From: Austropuccinia psidii
Lineage: Eukaryota; Basidiomycota; Pucciniomycetes; Pucciniales; Sphaerophragmiaceae
Reading direction: 5' to 3'
NCBI GenBank assembly: GCA_023105745.1
Contig: JALGQZ010000011.1
Coordinates: 10,254,975-10,318,974, forward strand
DNA length: 64,000 bases
Shown here one piece after another: positions 49,522 to 60,529 of this stretch (position 1 is the stretch's first letter; every line of letters begins with the position of its first letter). A model generated the notes under the pieces. It ran no database searches. It was given only the letters and a program-made list of their open reading frames with translations, and was not told where the DNA came from. The position numbers and the translations under genes are program-made.

Positions 49522-51142
49522 ATGCCCCAAACCCTGGAAAATTCAACTGAATTCCATGAACAAACAACTTCAGCCCCAGAGAGTGGAAGTGAAATTTCTG
49601 ATATGGTCAGTAGTCATGAATTAGGCATTGAAGGAGAGAGCCTTGCACATGAAAGTAATCAAGATCCACCAGTTCTTCCAGAATGTGAGCATAGATTTAT
49701 CTTGAATATTTGTAGTCTCTCCAAACCTGATTATTTTGTCATAGCCTTTATTTCAGCTCAGCTTCCAAGCTCTCAAAAACAGAATTTTAAAAGCTATGAG
49801 AAGGAAAAGACTGTTAAACCTTGTGCACTGACAGAAGATGCTGGGAAAGATGAAATAATTTTCAGTGGGGAGGTTGAAATTATATCCAAGGAACAATTTG
49901 TCTCAAACATTGCTCAAACAATCCCAAGGCTCGAAAAAATTCAAAATGATAGCGAAATTCTTGATATGTGTGTTGAAAGATTGCTGAAGCAATGAGCCTC
50001 CTCAAAATGGATTTGAACCGTAAGTACATTACTAATTCAATACAAAAACGTCAAAATGGCTTCTTACAATATATGGGAAGGTCTGGAGGTGGAGGAATCT
50101 CTTCCTGAAGGATCTTGAGTGGTAATTGGAGTTCTAGGCAAAGGATTCGGAAAAAGACCAAATATAAATGCCACCAAAAAAACCAACAAAAAACGCCATA
50201 CCTTTGAAGCTGCAAAGGATGCCCCAGATCAAGGTGATGACATGATCAATGTTGAAGTGGACCATATTGATAATGAACCTCTGCATACTGAAAGGCCCCC
50301 CATACTCAATGAAACAATCCATTATGAAACCCCTCCCGCCTCTCCTTGAAATATTCAAGCTTTTCAAGAAAGGGAGACAATTAAACTTGATACAATGGGA
50401 CAAGATAGGACTGATATAATGCCTGACCGTGAGCCCGAAGTGTCATCCTCCCCTAATGCTCAAGGAATATTTTTATCCTGCATTGAAGAGTTTGGAGAAA
50501 TTTTGAATTATCATTCCAATAATACTCAAGAATCATGGAAAAGGGGGCTTGATAATATCAATAGTATTTACAAAAATCAATGGGACAATTTACCAAAAAA
50601 TGATGCTGATACATTCCTTCCAATTGGTATTAAGGTGATCAGTAACCAAGAGCTTAAAATGTCGGCCTGGCTTGAGGAGCTTGAGATTGCAGGTTAGTTT
50701 TATCTTTGTGCATGATGCATGATTATTGCCTGTTGACTAATGATATAAATTGCAATATACAGAGTTAGATTTTTTTAAGCGAACAGAAACAGAAGAATTT
50801 TTTAATATCAACATTTGGAATCTCAAATTGATGAAGGAATCAGCTAAACCTCCAGATAGTATCCCAAACTCTGAACACTGCTTCTTCAAAATGGTTCAGA
50901 TCCTTCTTTACCCCTCCAATAAAATTAAACATTTATGGGAAAATGTTATGTTTGAATCCATTGGTTTAGTCTCATACAATGTCATTGCACCCAAACCATA
51001 TGTTGCACCAACATCAAATCCGACTGATCCTGTTGGACTCAAACGCGGATCAGTTGAATACCTTGCCTCCTGCTTGAGTAAATCAAAGCAGCGTGAAACA
51101 CAATTTAGCATTGAAGGTGGCGGGCTGACAATGAGATATTGA
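49522..51142 (+). pseudogene. Spliced gene or pseudogene of unknown function
   Basis: Several + strand blocks appear to belong together. 49522-49995 (MPQTLENSTEFHE..., Ser/Glu-rich, then a more ordered part, CVERLLKQ at its end) is followed by 50119-50349 and 50395-50692 in the same frame, separated by a TGA at 50347. A 70 nt intron (50693-50762, GTTAGT, branch TGACTAATG, acceptor ATACAG) joins WLEELEIA to ELDFFKRTETEEFF in phase, and the exon runs to 51142. A frameshift near 49985 and stops near 50108-50118 and 50347 suggest damage. A possible further exon at 51542-51705 follows a donor/acceptor pair (51461-51541). No family is recognised. The style resembles high-copy rust genes associated with mobile elements. 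Confidence 0.55.
50693..50762 (+). other. Spliceosomal intron (70 nt)
   Basis: GTTAGT donor, TGACTAATG branch-like sequence about 25 nt before a TACAG acceptor. Removing it joins the two flanking open frames in phase (GCA G|AG TTA), the strongest evidence that the + strand is, or was, the coding strand here. Confidence 0.75.
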
Positions 51143-51460
51143 AAAAGCTGCACAAGAACCTGGAGGATCTCATGGATACAGTTAGTCATTTGATGATTGC
51201 GTAAAACATAGTATGTGCAAATACAAAGGTTGAAGTCAATGGAATTAAAGGAAAACTCACGAGCTCGAAAAGAAATGAGGCTATCAAAGATCTTTTGACC
51301 TCTCACAAGAATCTTGGAATAAATTGAATTTGCTATGGTATATTAGCGGCTTTCTGTGCGGCGGGGGTTTGTGGTTTGATGGTATGCTCAAATGACTGGA
51401 GAACAAGCTCAGTTAAAGGGGCTTTATCATTCATTGACATTTCCAAAAGACTTTCATAGG

Positions 51461-51705
51461 GTAAAAATCTAGTAGAGCCGGTGTTGCTAAATACTAATAA
51501 GTATATATGTAATATATTGAATAAGAGTTTCTTCTCATCAGAGTCTTTTAACCCCACTGTACCTCTTAGAATTGAATTTTCACGATGCTTGGTATTATAC
51601 TTTGGTGATTCCTGGGTGGAGAAGTGGGGTCTTGGTTCAAGTGATGAGTTCACATTGACTGTACCTAGGTCGGCTAAGCCTACAACCAGGATTGACCCGT
51701 TTTAG
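51461..51705 (+). other. Possible 3' intron and terminal exon of the unknown gene
   Basis: A donor-like GTAAAA at 51461, TACTAAT at about 51491 and a TTCTTCTCATCAG acceptor ending at 51541 bracket 81 nt. The following frame is open to TAG at 51705 (SFNPTVPLRIEFSRCL...). The upstream frame that would join it is not clean, so the connection is tentative. Confidence 0.35.
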
Positions 51706-51776
51706 ATTAGCTTTCTACCAGATAGATTGTAATTTAATTTTGCAAAGACATTTATGAATTTATTAATAGTGAATAC

Positions 51777-52170
51777 CTATCCTACTACTTCCCCAATGCC
51801 ACAGTATGAATACCAATAATAACTGCCTTTGTACCAAGGTATGCCTCCATACACCATTAAAAATACTCCGACAAGACGCAAACTGAGTTGGGCAGTTGTG
51901 TCCACAATTAGCACACGCAGGGGCATCACGGGAATTGGGCTTTATCACTTACCGCCAGCTCATAGTAGGCCAAAAGGCACTGGTTCTTTTATAGAGGACT
52001 AGGATGATGAGGGATCTGCAGCAGAGTGCATATTGCATATGCACGTGGTGGCAATATTCCACACGGTTGGATTTGAACCTCATTGAATGGCAATATGAAT
52101 ATATCAAATTGAATAATTCAGTATCCACTGCATTTTTCAGGCTCAGGTAAATGAGATTACTAATTTGCAC
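51777..52170 (-). CDS. Possible small spliced gene on the minus strand
   Basis: A 70 nt intron-like segment (51883-51952, - strand GTAAGT, TGCTAATTG, CTCAG) joins SAFWPTMSWR to LRLVGVFLMVYGGIPWYKG in phase and ends at TAG (51777-51779). The C-terminal part is hydrophobic and aromatic-rich, like a membrane segment. An ATG 14 bases before the donor could start a product of about 40 residues, preceded closely by CTATAAAAG. Alternatively the frame extends up to 52170. No homology is recognised. It may be chance, since the unknown gene on the other strand ends just downstream. Confidence 0.28.
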
Positions 52171-52439
52171 AAGTCAGATGTAATATTTCATTTTTAGCTG
52201 AATTAAAAAAGAATCATCGACTGAAATCAAATTTAGTTGAAATTAGGATTTCACACAACAGTCAGTAATCATTTGGTTTCATTTCATTTTTGGCTGCAAG
52301 CATGCCATTCACAAAAAAAGGGAACTCGTGGGAAAGCATTGGGGTGAAGAAGGAAAGTGTGAGTGGCTCACTTATTCTCAGAATATTAATATAGATATAT
52401 GTATGGGTCGGCATTCATGTGGCACCCTCATTGGGTCCC

Positions 52440-53870
52440 TGTCAGCCTGTGACTCAAAACCAGAGCACAAGCATGACAGCCAAAATACCATAAACCAATG
52501 GTATAGCCAAAATACCACCAAAACATGGAACTGAGCCAAATTAGCTCAAAAGGTATCAAAAGAAAGAGGAAACTCACCTCTTCCTGAAAATATAAGTCCC
52601 ATCACCATAGGAAAAGAAATAACAAAGTTATTCCTGCTCAAAGTTATTGCTGAGCATAAACCTTAATTTTCACCTCTCATCTAAAATATAGAAGGAGAGG
52701 CTTAACCCCATCAAATGGGTACTCATAATGAAGCTCTAAGCCAGGGCTATCCAATGGTACCAGCCAAACTGAGCTAGCACCAGTATTACTTGAGTTATGG
52801 TCAAATTCAGACCAAATAAGGGTGAACAAAACATTCACCTCACATCTAACTTTTACAGTTTTAGTGTGAGATACCTGAAGTGGGGTCTTTTTGGAAAGAG
52901 CACAATCAGGGCTATCTGATGGTGCCATCCATTTCCTCATAACTCAACTACAACAGAAGTTATTGGCCAAACAAGCTTAATACAGCTTTTGACCAGACCA
53001 CGCCAATGTACAAAAATACTTGTACATGGGATAACTTTGTCATATTTAATGATAACCATGTCAAGTTGGGTACCATTGTGTAGAGCTCATACAGAGCTAT
53101 TCAATGAACCAACTTTGAGCTTGATATCTCAAAAACTGACAGAGCTATGACCATTTTAAGGTAAAAATCCCACCTGCTGTCAGATACAGCCTTACCATGG
53201 GATAATATCCCATAACCATGAATATGAGGTGTCAAATAGAGGAAGAAGCATGTTTTTACTTCAATACCTCATATGTCAGTCAATACTGGGGTACCATACA
53301 GTTTCTGTACAGCATTCTACGCGTCATACACGTCAGAATCAGGCTGTGAGGTCCCCAGATGAAAGTTTTCACCCTGTATTGGTGAAAACTGCCCAGATGT
53401 GGTTTAAAAACCACATCTGAGCCCAATACAGGGTATACAGGCTGTTTGCAAACCACAAGCCTGTCATAGAGAGTGAAAAATCTTCACTTCCTCTACGTGG
53501 AAAGGTCTAGCAGCCTTTCCACCCCAATTTCAGGATAAAAGGAGGGCTTTTCACAGCCAAAATCCTTTCCTCATCCTGCTCTTGAATAACCTACGTAGTA
53601 AACTGTCAAAAACAGTTTTACTCTTGGTTAAATAATCAGGTATAATTATAATCTTTAATTATTGTAGACTTTATTATTGTAATCCAACAGATAAAGCCTG
53701 CACCCAGGGTTCTCAATAGCGCTCACCACCACTATTTCTCAATAGTAGAACCCTTTTATCTTATTATAAAACCTTTATAAATCTTTTTTTAATCATTTTC
53801 TGCTGTGTCACATACACAGTTAAAGTTGTAATTAGCCTAGTTATACCTTTATCATAGTATCATCCTGACA
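52440..53870 (+). mobile_element. Solo LTR of family X with perfect target duplication
   Basis: A 1431 bp sequence from TGTCAGCCTGTGACTC to CATCCTGACA is flanked by GTCCC on both sides (52435-52439 and 53871-53875). Termini are TGTCAG...CTGACA. There is no interior coding sequence, so it is a solo LTR left by LTR-LTR recombination, or a non-autonomous LTR-only unit. It has inserted just 5' of, or within, the Tet-like pseudogene locus. Confidence 0.95.
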
Positions 53871-53875
53871 GTCCC

Positions 53876-55142
53876 ATGGAATAAAATTGGCTTTAGTCAG
53901 TTTAGATTGAGCCAATGCCATGTGGGCTCCAACAGGGAAGTCAAAGATGTGTGCCAACTAAAGCTCATTGGGCTTTGGGTACCATTCTGGACTCAAAACG
54001 CCTTAGCTTCAAATGGGAGGAAGCAGTATCTGATATCTTGCCTGCTTCAACACAAAGTGATCCCTCACCCACTTGGGAATAGTGGGACCTCCCAAAATAC
54101 AAATGAGGCCAAAACCACCCAAAAGAATAAGTTTTTTTCCTCCACTTGACCGACAGCACAAATATCAATGCCAGTATCAGCAAATATGACCCCAAGTGAA
54201 ATTCAGAGGGTGGTGGATGTCAATCAGATGAAATGCATTCACTTTGGCTGCGTGGCAATTTTCTCTTCAACCAGATTACTCATAGCCCTTGTCAAATTCA
54301 GACCATTTACAACAATGAGTGAAGTAGAGGTCAATCAATGGGATGAATTATCACAATTCTTATCTTGTGAGAGAAAATTCACCTACACAATTGCAACAAA
54401 TGGGGCATTGATGGAGGGATTTATGTTTGGGATTGGGTGGTGCAAATGCACCATGAAGAATGAACAATTTGGTCTTTATGGAAGTCTTGGGAAAATTGAA
54501 AACACAAAAGATGAATGGTGGAACCAAGGGGCAAATCTTAGCTTGGTTGACTGCATTCAAGGTCAATCCTTATGATATGTTGGGGATAAATTATTTCAAA
54601 AGATTTAAACTTGCTACAAGTCATTGGGGGTTCCGTCCTTTGATCAAGTTAACTATGAAGCCAATATCTCTTCAAATCAGGGTGCATTCAAGTTTGCTTC
54701 TGCACTCACTTTCACCATGAACGGATTCAAAAACTTACCTCATCTTGATAAGGATGCATTGTTGTATGCTTTGGGATGGTGGTTTCAAGCTGATAAGCCG
54801 ACCGGCTGAATCCAAAGAGATGTGCCAAAGAGGTGTACAGGGGGGAAATTGATTTTCCCAAATGAGCATTTTTTGATTGATCTATATGAATGTCATGGGC
54901 TCATTCAGGTAGTCTGGGCCAGTAGTACATTCTTTCCCTATACTGATCCAACACAGGACAATGAAAGCACAACACTGGTGGGTATGTCCACACAATGCTC
55001 AAGGAGGTTAAAAAAACCATGTGGCGGAAAAGCCATGGCTATTATGAGATTGGCAAGGGAGCGGGCTATCACATCAGGGCTGTTAATACAATCTCATCCC
55101 ATTCAGAAGAATGAGGGAGTGTGGATGAGTCGGGGAGTGTAA
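53876..55142 (+). pseudogene. Tet-like (TET/JBP family) 2OG-Fe(II) oxygenase remnant
   Basis: One frame carries the whole remnant. CIHFGCVAIFSSTRLLIALVKFRPF and a long N-terminal module (GALMEGFMFGIGWCKC, EQFGLYGSLGKIE) come first, then NLPHLDKDALLYALGWWFQADKPTG (about 54735-54806), GGKLIFPNEHFLIDLYECHG and LIQVVWASSTFFPYTD. HLD at 54741-54749 fits the HxD iron motif of fungal Tet-like dioxygenases, and the segment after it fits the double-stranded beta-helix. The distal His expected around FFPYTD is not evident (Pro there). Stops at 54573-54575, near 54606 and at 54807-54809 break it. Active members oxidise 5-methylpyrimidines in DNA using 2-oxoglutarate and iron. Assignment is by motif recognition, not by search. 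Confidence 0.6.
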
Positions 55143-55814
55143 GCTGGGGTCTCTTGCGTGACTTCCAGTTTATATCAAAGGAATTTAATAAATTAATCAA
55201 AAGTGGAATACTGTTAAGATAAGATAACAGAGCCGTCACTGTAGTTTAATTATAGTATTATTAGTGGTATGAGCTTCACTAATAGTATCAAAGATGATTT
55301 ATAATTTTAAGTAATATAGATTTCTATATAAAAGTTTGAGAGATGCTATATGTTTTAAAGTAATGAATGATCTAATTTAAACTGTAAAAAATATATATAA
55401 AATTGAGCTCTGAGGTATCATTCAAAGGTAAGAATGATCCTCTTACATATTGTAAGTAAAAAAAAAAGATGTCATAGTAAGATTTTTACAACATCATCAA
55501 AAGAAGATTTATTTACAAAATTAAATGATGTCATATAATATTTTATGAAATAATTAAGATTTAAAATAATAAATTTTAATTTTAGGTTAAAGTTTGAACC
55601 TAATAATTGAAAAAAAATAAAAAATTAAGATGTAGACGGTGTAGCAGGTAAGCCATTACATGCTTGCAGGCTCACAGGGAGGTAGAGGGTCATTGGAGAA
55701 TACGGGTGTGGTAATGCGCAGTACAGCATACACCTGGTTTTGATGGGTTGGAATTGGCATTATATGGTGGATCAAATGAGAAAGAGGTGAAATGGCTCAT
55801 GTAAAGTGGCATGC
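55143..55814. other. AT-rich spacer, nothing recognised
   Basis: AT-rich with short A-runs up to about 55640, then mixed composition. No gene, RNA or element end visible. Confidence 0.5.
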
Positions 55815-56345
55815 CACTGTATGCTTGTCCAGGATCCCGACGTGTCACACGCAAATCATTACGCCTGTCCAGGATCCCAACATGTTACATGCAAAACCTT
55901 GCGCTGTAAATCCTTACGCCGGGGAAGCCTTCTGACAATGCCAACAATTCCTTAGGCCGGGGAAGCCTTCTGACAATGCCAACAATTCCTTATGCCTGTC
56001 CAGGATCCCAACGCTTCAAATGCAAAATCCTTACGCATGTACAGGCTCCCGACAATTCAAATAATTGCCTACACCAGGGCAGCCTTGCGACAGCTCCGAC
56101 ACTTCCTTATGCGGGTGCAGGCACCCAAAGCTTCACACCCATATCCTTAATCTTGTGCAGGTTCCGGACAATTCAAAGAATTGCTCACACCAGGGCAGGC
56201 CTCTGACAATTCACACACAAATCCTTACGCCTGTACAGGTTCCCAATGCTTCACACGCAAAATCCTGATGCTTGTAAATGTTTCTGACAGTTCAGACCAT
56301 TCCTTACACCTGGGCAGCCTCCTGAAAATTCTAAAAATTCCTTAA
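55815..56345. repeat. Degenerate GC-rich minisatellite, about 40-45 bp unit
   Basis: Units carry CCTTACGCCTGTCCAGGATCCC and GACAATTC-type blocks. Two adjacent units around 55918-55995 are nearly identical (CCGGGGAAGCCTTCTGACAATGCC). Later units are more diverged. Open frames in it (55976-56268) are repeat artefacts. Confidence 0.7.
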
Positions 56346-56737
56346 ATGACTAAGATTAATAGCATGTGACCATAGGAAAGGCAATGACTCATGAATCTGG
56401 AGTGGATTGATCACATGGGGGGAACCCCAAAATTTTTACAGTTAACATCTGAGATGGTTGTAATCCATGGAAGAAGAAAATATAGGAGGGGTAATGGTGA
56501 CTATTGGAACATTTTTGGCAGAAGAGGTTCTCACAAACAAATACTAACTCAAAAATTTGGGGGGCACTTACAAAAATTATTCTCACACAATAGGAGATTT
56601 CCACCAAGGAGGAAATAAAATATTTTCAAGTGAACAAAGAATGTAATAGAAATTGAAAACATCATTCATTGAATACAAAAATTTTATTTAAATAAGTGTA
56701 TTACAAAAGGTAAAAAGTGAAAAGATTGCAAAAAGTT
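56346..56737. other. Unassigned stretch downstream of the minus-strand gene
   Basis: A 75-codon open frame at 56391-56618 (+) has no recognised motif and is not called. This stretch probably includes the 3' flank of the - strand gene that ends at 56738. Confidence 0.4.
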
Positions 56738-57074
56738 TCATTTTTCAACGAATTTTGAGACTATCCTGGTGATGTCCTCCTTTGGATAAGCCTCCAGTGC
56801 CTGGGCAAGGAGGGAGTTTAGTTCCTCCCAGAATTCCCAGTGCATCTCATTTTGATGAGCCGCATCCACAAAGGGAATAATGTGAAGAAATTGGCGATGC
56901 TCCAACAAGATTTGGTTGATGGATTTGTGGACGATGGCTTGAGGAATCATCAAGGTCGGTCGTAAGCCGGTAAATTCCTGGCAAGTGTTGTTGTGGGAAT
57001 GAGGGGGAACAGGAGGGGGTATCCAACGGGCGTATCGTCAATGGTGATGATGGAGTGGGGTGGAGTGAGACGAG

Positions 57075-57141
57075 CTGGAGATGGTCAGAGGAAAGGTGAG
57101 GAAAATTTGGTAAGAGTAAAAAAAGGAAAGTTGGGACTTAC
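57075..57141 (-). other. Spliceosomal intron B of the Zn-cluster gene
   Basis: 67 nt, GTAAGT donor, CTCTGACC branch-like sequence and CATCTCCAG acceptor. It joins SMEEPF to ARLTPPHSIITIDDTPVGY in phase. Confidence 0.7.
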
Positions 57142-57429
57142 CAAAAGGTTCCTCCATGGATTGTGTCGGATCCACCGCAGGTTCAGGCTCACAAGTTGGA
57201 ACATCCTCATGTGGCTTGGAGGATGGACTCGGGCCAGGAATAGGTGGCTCATCCATTTGGGAGGGTTCTACAAAAGGAGGAACAGTCAGTTCACTTGAGT
57301 CAAGAGTGGAAATTAAATGAAATTCTGGCTGCTTACTGCAGAATAAGTCCTCCGAGCATTGGGTGCCACTTGGGCCTGGGGTCAGTTTCCGTAGAGTTTG
57401 CTTGCAAGGCAAACTAGGAACGGGAGAGT

Positions 57430-57492
57430 CTGGAAAAAGGTCAGTATGATTGCATGAAGAGAAATGAGTTAAGGAGGATAAATAAAACTTAC
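57430..57492 (-). other. Spliceosomal intron A of the Zn-cluster gene
   Basis: 63 nt, GTAAGT donor, ACTGAC branch-like sequence and TTTTTCCAG acceptor. It joins MEFKCQ to SPVPSLPCK through one shared codon in phase. Confidence 0.7.
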
Positions 57493-57919
57493 TTTGGCAT
57501 TTGAATTCCATGGGTGACAAGACATGGTGACAATTGGCCCCAGCTCAAATGTCCTCTTGCCATCTCCATCCTTCATTGCCCAGATAATCACTTCGCTCCA
57601 GTCAAGGAGTGAAGTGACCATCAGATGGTGACCTAGGAGGGGGGTGGAAAAATTGATACTTGAGGGGACTAGGCTAATTGTCCGTAATCCCTCCCATCTG
57701 CCTGTTTGGGGTCCTGGCGTCCATTCCCGCTTGGGAATGCTTTCATCATTGTTGGCCACAAAGGAGTCTTAGTCGGGAACTCCTCTGGCCACATGGTCGG
57801 AAGGGTTGGAAAACAAACAAGCATCTCTTGTGTGCTTGTCGGCAAGCATCACAAGTGTTGGTCATTGTCGAGAAGTGGATGCAGGGGATACCCCACTTAG
57901 TGCATAAAGTGCACAACAT

Positions 57920-59633
57920 CTAAAAACAAAACAATTTAGGTTAGTAACGGAATAGAAAGGAATAGTTCCAGCAAAGAGGAAGACATATGATGAATTATAA
58001 ATTTAAAACGTAACTAAAATAAAGACACTCTAGACGGAAGTTTGTAAAAGTCTGAAAGAAAGTCATAATGTAAATTTATTATTAATATTGGAACATAATA
58101 TAGACAAAAGGCTTAAATGGAGGAGATGCACAAGGTGGATAGAAGGGGGGTTCTGTACATATAAGTGGGAAAAAAATAAAGCCAAATGAAAGGGGAATAG
58201 CTAGTGGAGTGCAATAGAAAATAGTGGAAAGGCAGGAAGTGAAATTTTAAGACACACAGGAATGAGAAGAGCAGGTGAACTGGGAAAAAGTAAAGCAGGT
58301 GAGAAAAAAAGTGGAGGGTGTGTCGGGCAAAGATTGTCTTTTATACCATGGTGAAGCTGAGCCAATTGCTGCAGTCACAGCACCCGCCAAAGTCTCAGCT
58401 TCAAGGCATGTTGGGAAAATTGAAGCTCAGTTGCAGCCAATGCTGCAACTGAGAAGGGAAATGCCCATGTGAGGCAGAAGAACAAAGGGGTTCGGGCTGA
58501 GTATTGCAATTGATTGAATTGTCAGACTCAGTCAAATCCCCTTTGTTGCGTTAAATAGCCACCCAATCTCCCAGGAGGGCCTTTGTGAGGGCATTGTTGA
58601 ATTTTCACGGTGGGTGCAATCCACAAATGCCCCATGCAGAAAAGCACTTGGTGCATTTGTTCACAGGTGACCACGGCGAGAATACTGGCCTTATGGCCGG
58701 GTGATAGTGTTTGAAAAAAGGGTCAGGCTGCTGTATGACAAGTGAATACAGCGTGAGATTGGGTCGGCCCATTGATCAGGTCTGCTTTGGGGTCATAATT
58801 AAATTGCTCAGTGGCTGAAAATTTGAATTGCACAGTTATTGAGCTATTGATATAACAATATCAAGTGCACCATGCTGAGCAATTGCTAGGTCATTTTTGT
58901 AAGCATGCAAACTGAGCATTTGGCACAGCATTGGATGACATTTCAGCCAGGCACAGCATATCACATGCTTTGATGAAGTGCTCCAAACTGAGCCTTCTGA
59001 TGAACTATTTCAAAAAGTGTTCTGATCATGGCTCTACTGAAAGCTTCCACACAGAGCCTTTGACCATGATATTCTCAGCTTGTGTGTGCAAATTGGGTGA
59101 ATCATAATTCTGAGCATTGGGAACATGAGCTACGTATATGCTAACAATCGGAAGGTGGATACCCATCAGCTATATGCATGCAGGCTGAAGTAGTATTACA
59201 CCATCTTAATCTGTACAGCCGACACTGTGATACATAGTATTACGTACACCTTTGTACATACTACAATTTCGGGCAGAGACAAAGCTGTACAAGAATGTAA
59301 TATGCAATCACGCCAAGCCATCGAGTCAAATTTCTCAAATGCATCCCTTTGATGCACCTTTTTGGAGAGCTCCGCCTAACTACCACACAGATGCTGGTGT
59401 AATCCAAGTTAATGTAAGGGGTGCATAATTGGATGACTAATGATTTGGGTCATACACAAATGGTGGATTCACTCCAGTGCCAAGGTCAGGGCAAACAATG
59501 ACTGGCCCCCACACACTTTCATATGCAGGGAACTTTCACACGCCTGGTGGAGCTTTTATGTTCCTGTCTTCCAACCAGCAATTTGCTTGTGCAGGTGTCC
59601 CGCTTAACTGCAGACGCTCACCCGTTTGCGTGC
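57920..59633. other. Unassigned region, no gene recognised
   Basis: Mixed composition with several short open frames (58275-58472, 59477-59722) that show no motif. The right-hand part is the target flank of the Y solo LTR, with GTGC at 59630-59633. Confidence 0.45.
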
Positions 59634-60102
59634 TGTGGTATTCCATACCACTATTATTAGTTTCAAGCTTACCAGAAAAAAAAATAAAAAAATATAGAAT
59701 TAAATATATCCAATATTTTTGAAGTTTTTAGAAAACTGAAAAGGAGTGTAGTGCTATGGACACACTTAGAATTCCGGACTAAAAAAAGGAAACCTTCCTT
59801 TCTCAGTTGACAAGAAGGAGCTATTCACCTCTGGATTGGTCATGTAGCTGGTTCAAGCCACATTGAAGGAAATTTCAAAATTATTGTTTGTGGAAGTTCC
59901 AAGAAGAATCAAACAAAATCAAAACAGAAGAATAAAACCTTTTTGGAAGAAAACAGACAATATTTTTTTTTTTAAAAAAAAAAGAATTAATTTAACCTAA
60001 CCCATAAGCTGGACATCAAAAATGGACAAAAATTGCACAGAAGGTGACTAATCCTTTCAAATACAAACCACAGATTATTCAAGACTTATCAGAAAATCAT
60101 TT

Positions 60103-60300
60103 GATTGGTCAGAAATCAAATTAATTCATGGTACATACCTATTGTTACAAATTGACGTGATAAATCAATCTCATTGGTCAGAATTCACGTCCAAAGTTCA
60201 TTAAAATAATAACACCATGTGATTGGTCAGAATTCAAATCAATTCCAGGTGCATACCTATAATTACCAATTGACATGAAAACTCAATCTCATTGGTCAGA
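60103..60300 (+). promoter_or_regulatory. Tandem CCAAT-like enhancer block in Y U3
   Basis: ATTGGTCAG (a reversed CCAAT motif) occurs at 60104, 60173, 60222 and 60291. Spacings of 69, 49 and 69 show a 118 bp tandem duplication of a two-motif unit, ending about 120 bp before the TATA box. Such repeats in U3 commonly act as transcriptional activation sites. This is inferred, not shown. Confidence 0.6.
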
Positions 60301-60417
60301 ACTTGGATCCTGTGTCACGTTGCTACACCAAAACTACACATCTCACTAGCCTAAACCTCTCAACTATGATTTTTTCTAAGTACCCTGTTTTGAGACGCTC
60401 TATGGAGGCCCAAAAGC

Positions 60418-60425
60418 TATAAATA
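60418..60425 (+). promoter_or_regulatory. TATA box of the Y LTR
   Basis: TATAAATA in the context AAAAGCTATAAATAGAGG. The same context recurs in reverse in the Y copy at 31015-31022 and, mutated to TATGAATA, in the Z LTR at 33509-33516. This fixes the orientation of the LTRs. Confidence 0.7.
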
Positions 60426-60529
60426 GAGGTCCTCTCTCCCTCATTTTTCCCATCATCATGAAACAAGTTCCCACTATCCAGGATCACCACCATTCCTGAA
60501 CTAGCAGGATATCTAGAATAGTAGTAGTG

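Larger units (their letters stand above)
56738..57919 (-). pseudogene. Spliced gene with Zn2Cys6-like cluster, frameshifted
   Basis: The first exon starts at an ATG at 57919 and has cysteines spaced C-x2-C-x6-C-x9-C-x2-C-x6-C (57913-57821, LCTLCTKWGIPC... CDACRQAHKRC), the spacing of fungal Zn(II)2Cys6 binuclear clusters. A frame change near 57760 leads to REWTPGPQTGRWEGLRTIS, then further changes and a stop before HHVLSPMEFKCQ. Intron A (57430-57492, 63 nt) and intron B (57075-57141, 67 nt) have GTAAGT donors and CCAG acceptors, and both join in phase. The middle exon is Pro/Ser/Glu-rich. The last exon ends LEAYPKEDITRIVSKFVEK at 56738, after a frame change at a five-base G run (57015-57019). 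The cluster lacks the basic spacing residues usual in GAL4, so DNA binding is unproven. It probably belongs to a high-copy rust family of unknown role. Confidence 0.6.

Noticed and set aside
51333..51653. Minus-strand open frame of 106 codons
   Set aside because: It begins with GTG and not ATG, and the plus strand has better splice evidence over the same bases.
55976..56268. Open frames in the second minisatellite
   Set aside because: Repeat-derived and without codon or motif support.
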